Assembly: GCF_027409185.1 (NCBI RefSeq)
Contig: NC_084466.1
Coordinates: forward strand, 77,730,501-77,794,500
Direction: 5' to 3'
From: Cynocephalus volans
Lineage: Eukaryota; Chordata; Mammalia; Dermoptera; Cynocephalidae
DNA: 64,000 nucleotides
The translations under genes were made by a program, and so were the position numbers. Below, one piece after another: positions 59,200 through 64,000 of this stretch; positions within the stretch are counted from its first letter, which is position 1; each line of letters begins with the position of its first letter. Under the pieces are notes generated by a model. It did no database searches. It was not told the DNA's origin and worked only from the letters and a program-made list of their open reading frames with translations.

Positions 59200-61034
59200 T
59201 ACTTCTCCTTGCTGCAGGCATTTACTGCCCAGGGTCACTCACTTCCTTTTGTTACTTCAAGATTTTAACTTATAACTCACTGTCACTCTGTCATCACTAT
59301 GGCCATGTTTCTTGGTGATTTCAATATCCTCATAGGTAGTCCTTCCAACACCCTGGGCTTCCAGGTTCCTTGCTTTTTTCTCTTTGAATGATCATATCTT
59401 GCATTTTCTGTCAGTTACTCACTCCAATGGACATACCCAAGATTTTGTTATTTCCAATAACGTCATCCCCTCCAGAATATGTTACAAGTATCTCATCCTC
59501 TCATTTTTCAACCACTACCTATGTTCTTTCCAGTTTAGAACCCTAACTCAAACAATCGTCCGCCCCATGGGACCTACATTTTTCTTAGCTCCTGTTCACT
59601 GTTCCTCATTCCTCCACTGCCCATTCTTTGCTCTATATCACACTTAAAGCCCAAAGTGAATTACTAAAACCCTTCCTTTGCATATACCCCCCAAATTCTT
59701 TACTCTTCTAGCTTCGTATTATTCACCTGGCCGAACTACAACCCTGGCTAAGTCTCACTTTCCAACTATTTTATGCCTGCATCATCACAGCTGAACATGG
59801 CTGGAAAAATATCACAACTATAATACATTTGTTTTACATTCATGAATGTTAAACTCCAGTAGGCCCTAGCAGTCAGAGTGGATTTACCTAGTCCACTCAC
59901 TCCAACACTTTCTTGGATGATTATTTCATGCCTTTCTACTCTTCTCAAACCTTCAATACCTTTTCCTCCATTCTGACCCTCAGTTGATGATTTAGTTTCC
60001 TATTTCAGCAAGGAAATACAGGCAATCAGAAGGGGTCTGCCACAAGTTTCCACTTCTATATCAACTCTCCCACTTGCATCTGTACTTACTTACTTTACCC
60101 TTTTTCCCACTGTAACAATGGATGAACTGTCTTGGCTCCTAGCCAAGGCCAATCTCATCACAGAGCCACCAGACACCATCCCCACATGGTGAATGAGAAC
60201 AGTGCTCCACCATTGCCCCCCTTTTCTTCGATTATTGATATTTACCCTCTTTACTGGCTCTTTCTCATCAGCATACGGTATCTCATCAGTATACTATTAG
60301 CATTTTTGTTTGAAAAAAACCAATATTTTTTTGATCCCAATTTTCCTTCTAGTTACTGCTTCATTTCTCTTCTTGCCTGAAAGCAAAACATCTTTGACAT
60401 GCCTGCATTCGCGTCTGTACTCCTCTCCCTCCGTTTCCCTCACCCCACACTGCAATCAGTTGTTCTTTCCCACCACTCCACAAAAGGCTTCCTCCACGGG
60501 CTGGTGCTAAAGCCAATAATCAGTTATTAGTCCTCACCTTACTATAAATGCTATCAAATAGCACTTAACAGACTTAACCGCTCTCAGCATTTGGAATTCC
60601 TTTTTCCTCTCAGCTTTCAGCATATCTCACTCTCATCAGCAGTCCTCCCACCTTTCTGGCTACTCCTGTTTCTTTCACAGGTTCCTTTATATCTCCCTGG
60701 CTTCTAAGTATTAAAGTGCTTGAATTAGGCCTTGGATCCCTTCTCTAGCTACTCCCACAAACACAGTGACCTCATCCAATCTATGGCTTTAAATGTCATC
60801 TGTGTGTTGATGACTTCCAAATTTATATCTTCGGCCCAGACCATTCCCCTGAACAGACTCCTATATAACCAACTGTCAAGTAGACATTTCTATTTAGAGG
60901 TCTAATAAGCACTGAAAGTTAACTCTTCAAAACTGAGTTCTTGACCTTCCTCACATAGCTACTTTTCTTACAACTCCATTTTTCCAGAAGCTCAGACTGT
61001 CCCTCACTGTACCTCTACCTTCAGAATAGAACCA
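59200..61034 (+). repeat. L2 (CR1-clade LINE), left part
   Basis: Shows endonuclease-like ttggtgatttcaatatcct (GDFNI) at 59312 and the reverse-transcriptase VDD segment near 60810 (human-consensus YADD). Decayed, no coding capacity. Continues at 62895 after the inserted element. Confidence 0.75.
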
Positions 61035-62893
61035 GATTCTGAGGTTCCAGTCAAGACGGCTAAATAGACGGTCCACAGCATCACTTTCTCCCACAAATTA
61101 ACAAATTTACAACTATAAAAATGTAAAATCAGCCAAGCTGGGGGCTGCTGGAGCTCAGGGGAAGAGGAGGAGAGACCTACGGAGCTCATAAAGGTGGGAG
61201 AAACCACAATGAGAGAAAGAAAAATCTGCCCTGAGCATTCCAGGCCACAGCTGCGTTAAGCCTCGAGCTGTTGACTGCGTGGAGCAGGAGCTGGCAGTTG
61301 CCGCAGCTGTGCCCTTCAGATGGAGTTACTTGGAGGAGGCAGGGGAGAAGGGGGCCTTGGTGGCTCCCAGGACAGCAAGACCACTAACAGTGTTCCTCTG
61401 GACCCATGCAGGAGCGAGGAGCCAGAACAGCTTAACAAGGGGAGCCATTCAGAGGCTGGTGAGTCATCACAAGGGACTGGTGCAAGGCCTGTCCCATGGG
61501 AAGTGTTTGGAGCACGGGAGGTGGGGAAGACAGGCCCACCGGGAGAAACTGGGACACAGCAAGGACAGCCGATCTGCCCCCCAATCAGCACAGGACCACT
61601 CAGAGGAGACTGGTCAGGAATGCAGAATAGCATAGGGTGCAGTTTGATGAAAAACTCAGGTCCAGATCAGAGTTTCTACACAACCCAGGTGCACCAGGTC
61701 TCTGGAGAGCCAGAAGTACCTATAAGGTCAACCATTAAACCAGGAGATGCACAAAAAGCCTTCCCTAGGGAAACAGTAGCAAAGCAGCAATTTAGCTCAA
61801 CCACAGAGCTCAAGTACTGGTTCCTACAGGAAGTTCCCCTGTTTTAGAAGTAAGCAAAGGACAAAAAATTAGTTCCAGCCCAGGCACACCACCAGCACTG
61901 TGGGGCCCACCAGGGGACATGAGTCACAGAGCCGGGGACTGGACCCCTGCCCACAACCACTCACACCACCAGCACCTCAGGGCCCTCCCGGGAACACAAG
62001 GCTTGGAGCCTGGGATTGGATCCCCCTCCCACAACCAGGCACACAAGCCAGCACCTCAGGGCCTGCCTGGGGACCTGAGGCATGGAGAAGACTGGACCCC
62101 CCCTCCCACAACCAGGCACACAGCTCCAGCACCTCGGCACCCACCCGAGGACCCAAGGCATGGAGTCGAGGACTGGAGGCCCCTCCCACAACCAGGCACA
62201 CTGGCGCCAGTGCCTGGGAGCCCACCTGGAAACCCAAGGCATGGATCCAGGGACCGGACCCCCTTCCCACAACCAGGCACAGTGCACCAGCCCCTTGGGG
62301 CCCACTTGGAGACCTGAGGATGGAGCCAGGGACTGGACGCTCCCCACAATCAGGCACACCACCAGCACAGAGGAGCATGCCAAGAACATCACCTCCATGT
62401 GGGTGGCCCACCACAATAACTACAGCTGCTGCGAAAGCAGCTGGATACCACAACCACCAAGCAGAAGGTCCACTAGCCACTGGAGTGCATTGACACAAGG
62501 AGAGTCACCAGCAGAGATAAAGAAAAGAAGAGGATGTCTCTCTTCACAAAGCCTATTCCAGAGTGACAGAAGAAGCATCTGCTCTATGATAACATTGGGG
62601 GACCTGATCACACCTCTCAGCATTGGACAGACCATCCAGGCAACAAATCAACAGAGTAACCATTACTCTTTCAGAAGGAGAGAAGGAATCTAGGGTAATT
62701 AGAGGGGGGAGGGAGAGGGGGATGGGGAGAGATTGGACAGGGGGCATAAAGAATAATTATGATTTGTAACAATATAGTAATAAAGATTTGGTCAACATAT
62801 CTCAATGTTGAACCAAAAAAATATGTATAATCAATTTTGATTCAATAAAAACTAAACACACACCCACCCACCCACCCACCCACCCACCCACCC
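61035..62893 (+). mobile_element. L1-derived composite element with 78-bp VNTR
   Basis: Order seen: an L1 5'-UTR-like GC-rich segment (61047-61875); a VNTR of about six 77-81-bp units (61876-62365); an L1 5'-UTR end-like stretch (62366-62590); a short piece resembling the L1 endonuclease GDxxTPLS region (62597-62660); a G-rich L1-type 3' UTR with AATAAA (62690-62850); and a CCCA-rich tail (62858-62898). About 5 kb of ORF1 and ORF2 is missing. Flanks accagattctga and cccagaatctga look like an imperfect duplication and the L2 reads continuously across it. The host is the BRCA2 intron, antisense. Confidence 0.7.
61876..62365. repeat. VNTR, about six units of 77-81 bp
   Basis: The landmark ccacaacca recurs at 61951, 62029, 62106, 62186, 62267 and (as ccacaatca) 62344, spacing 78, 77, 80, 81, 77. 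Units also share ccagcacct and ggacctgaggcatggag-like parts. Confidence 0.92.
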
Positions 62894-62898
62894 ACCCA
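62862..62898. repeat. (CCCA)n microsatellite
   Basis: About nine tandem cacc units at the 3' end of the composite element. Confidence 0.92.
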
Positions 62899-63575
62899 GA
62901 ATCTGACTGCTCTTGCCACTTCCACTGCTTTTGTCTGGTTCATCATTACCTTTCACCTAATTCTGCAGTTGCCTTCAACTGGTTTCCCTGTTTGTACCCT
63001 CGCGCCCCCTACAGCCTATTCTCAACATAACAGCCTGAGCGATCCTGTGAAACCCTGTCAGAACGAGTCACTACTGTACTTGAAACCTTCCTGTGATTTC
63101 CCCTTACTCTCAGTAAAAGGGAAAGCTCACACAGGTAGCACCCCCACGTGAGCTGGTCCTTTGCTGCCTCTCTTCCCGGCTGGTACCACTCACTCTGGCC
63201 TTTGCATGATCCTGCTGCACCGTGGTCTTTGTACTTGCCTGGAACATCCACACGCTCGCTCCCTCCACTCCTTCAAGTTTCACTCAAATGTCAACCTTTC
63301 CGTGAGGTCCAACCTCGCCTCTCTATCTAAAATTACATCCTTCTTTCTTCCCCCTGACACTACCCACCCCCCCTTCCCTACTTAATTTTTCTCTTTAGCA
63401 CTAATTACATATATTACTTATTTTGTTTGTGATCTCTCTCTCCACCGTATGTGAGCTCCATGAGGGCAGGAATTCTTGTCTGTTTTGTTCATTGCTATGC
63501 ATCCAGCACTTACAACAGTGCCTGGCACATAACAATCGTTCAATAAATACTGGCTGAATAAATGAATGAATGTAA
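62895..63575 (+). repeat. L2 (CR1-clade LINE), right part with intact 3' end
   Basis: agcctattctcaacataaca, tgagctccatgagggcagg, cagtgcctggcacataacaa, ttcaataaatactggctgaa then ATGA repeats: the L2 3' end. Confidence 0.88.
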
Positions 63576-64000
63576 AATGTGTAGAGAGAGTCACCCAAGT
63601 ATGACCAAGATCAAATGGAATGGTATGGCTACAATGTAGCATGTTAACAAAGTACAGACAAAGAAAAACCAACAAAGCACTAAAACACAACTAACCAGAC
63701 TAAACACATTTAAAAAAAAAAGAGAGAGAAAAGAGCACACCAAAGGACAAAAAGCATAACCCATAAGAAAAAAAGAATAGAAGAAAATTCCTAAACTCTT
63801 CACAACTGATTCATGCTACTGAACTTATTGATAAGAACATATATTCAGGAAAATAAAGCTTGAATATGAGATAATAAATAGTCCTGTAAGATGAAAAGAA
63901 GATTGCAGGACCAAAGAAATAAATTGAGAATAGCAATATATCATCACAATGAGACAGATACAAGCATTAGATATGCAAGGAATGAAACATATATCACAGA
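63576..64000. other. Right edge of window, BRCA2 intron 24
   Basis: A-rich intronic DNA; no gene or repeat family recognised. Confidence 0.5.

Larger units (their letters stand above)
55992..64000 (-). other. BRCA2 intron 24 (part)
   Basis: Runs off the window. Contents: an old L1/HAL1-like 3' region (56180-58080), a solo LTR (58293-58666), a long L2 (59200-61034 and 62895-63575) split by an L1-derived composite element (about 61047-62893), and 63580-64000 without recognised features. Confidence 0.8.

Noticed and set aside
59384-60510. Short plus-strand open frames
   Set aside because: They are fragments of a decayed L2 element.
61876-62365. CRISPR-like repeat array
   Set aside because: Units are contiguous and diverged with no unique spacers, in a mammalian genome.
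61900-62693. Open frames of 132-203 codons on both strands with repeated Pro/Trp motifs
   Set aside because: They are translations of a VNTR with a period near a multiple of three inside an L1-derived element; no start context or conservation.
1-64000. Horseshoe bat, treeshrew or primate as source
   Set aside because: The rhinolophid SINE as I remember it has a different sequence after gggccggcccgtggctca, no 7SL-derived SINE (Alu, Tu) was found, and body-less tRNA dimers fit Dermoptera. Not proven without a database search.

Overview
This is a stretch of mammalian nuclear genome: multi-exon genes with GT-AG introns, a CpG island, and dense LINE-1, L2, MIR, MaLR and DNA-transposon relics. The lineage marker is a young tRNA-Ile-like SINE present about 27 times, as monomers and as dimers made only of tRNA-like units with no unrelated body. 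That architecture is what is known of the CYN SINEs of colugos (Dermoptera). No Alu, B1/B2, carnivore, ruminant, horse or vespertilionid/rhinolophid SINE was seen. I infer a colugo (Galeopterus or Cynocephalus), about 0.75 confident; genus cannot be told apart.

The window is the BRCA2 neighbourhood (human 13q13), with human order and relative orientation preserved but inverted. (1) 1-17.4 kb, plus strand: the 3' end of N4BP2L2, namely an intron full of antisense LINE-1, one 1.75-kb coding exon (11146-12890), an 86-nt exon (15770-15855) and a last exon with only seven codons (16868-16891). (2) 17.4-25.3 kb: intergenic, mostly repeats. (3) 25.3-26.7 kb: CpG island holding the N4BP2L1 promoter and first exon. 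(4) 25.6-48.5 kb, plus strand: all of N4BP2L1, five coding exons, 239 aa, intact reading frame, 18.8-kb first intron. (5) 48.5-52.4 kb: tail-to-tail 3' ends of N4BP2L1 and BRCA2. (6) 52.4-64 kb, minus strand: BRCA2 exons 27, 26 and 25 (exon 25 and 26 sizes identical to human as I remember them) and most of intron 24.

N4BP2L1 and N4BP2L2 are tandem paralogues of the N4BP2 family (P-loop kinase-like domain related to polynucleotide kinase); the P-loop exons of N4BP2L2 lie upstream of the window. BRCA2 exons 25-26 encode the end of the DNA-binding domain and exon 27 the C-terminal RAD51-binding and nuclear-localisation region.

The most interesting observations are: in BRCA2 exon 27 the CDK site Ser3291-Pro is Ser-Leu here, the same change as the human P3292L variant; the BRCA2 C-terminus is 14 residues longer than human because of a 1-nt deletion near the human stop, and the extension is rich in Arg/Lys; a compact L1 derivative (5' region with a 78-bp VNTR, a scrap of endonuclease sequence, and a 3' UTR) sits in an L2 inside BRCA2 intron 24; and a four-unit SINE array shares one target-site duplication. 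No prokaryotic-type system, CRISPR array or complete viral gene is present. Family names of old repeats come from remembered consensus sequences, so their edges are approximate.
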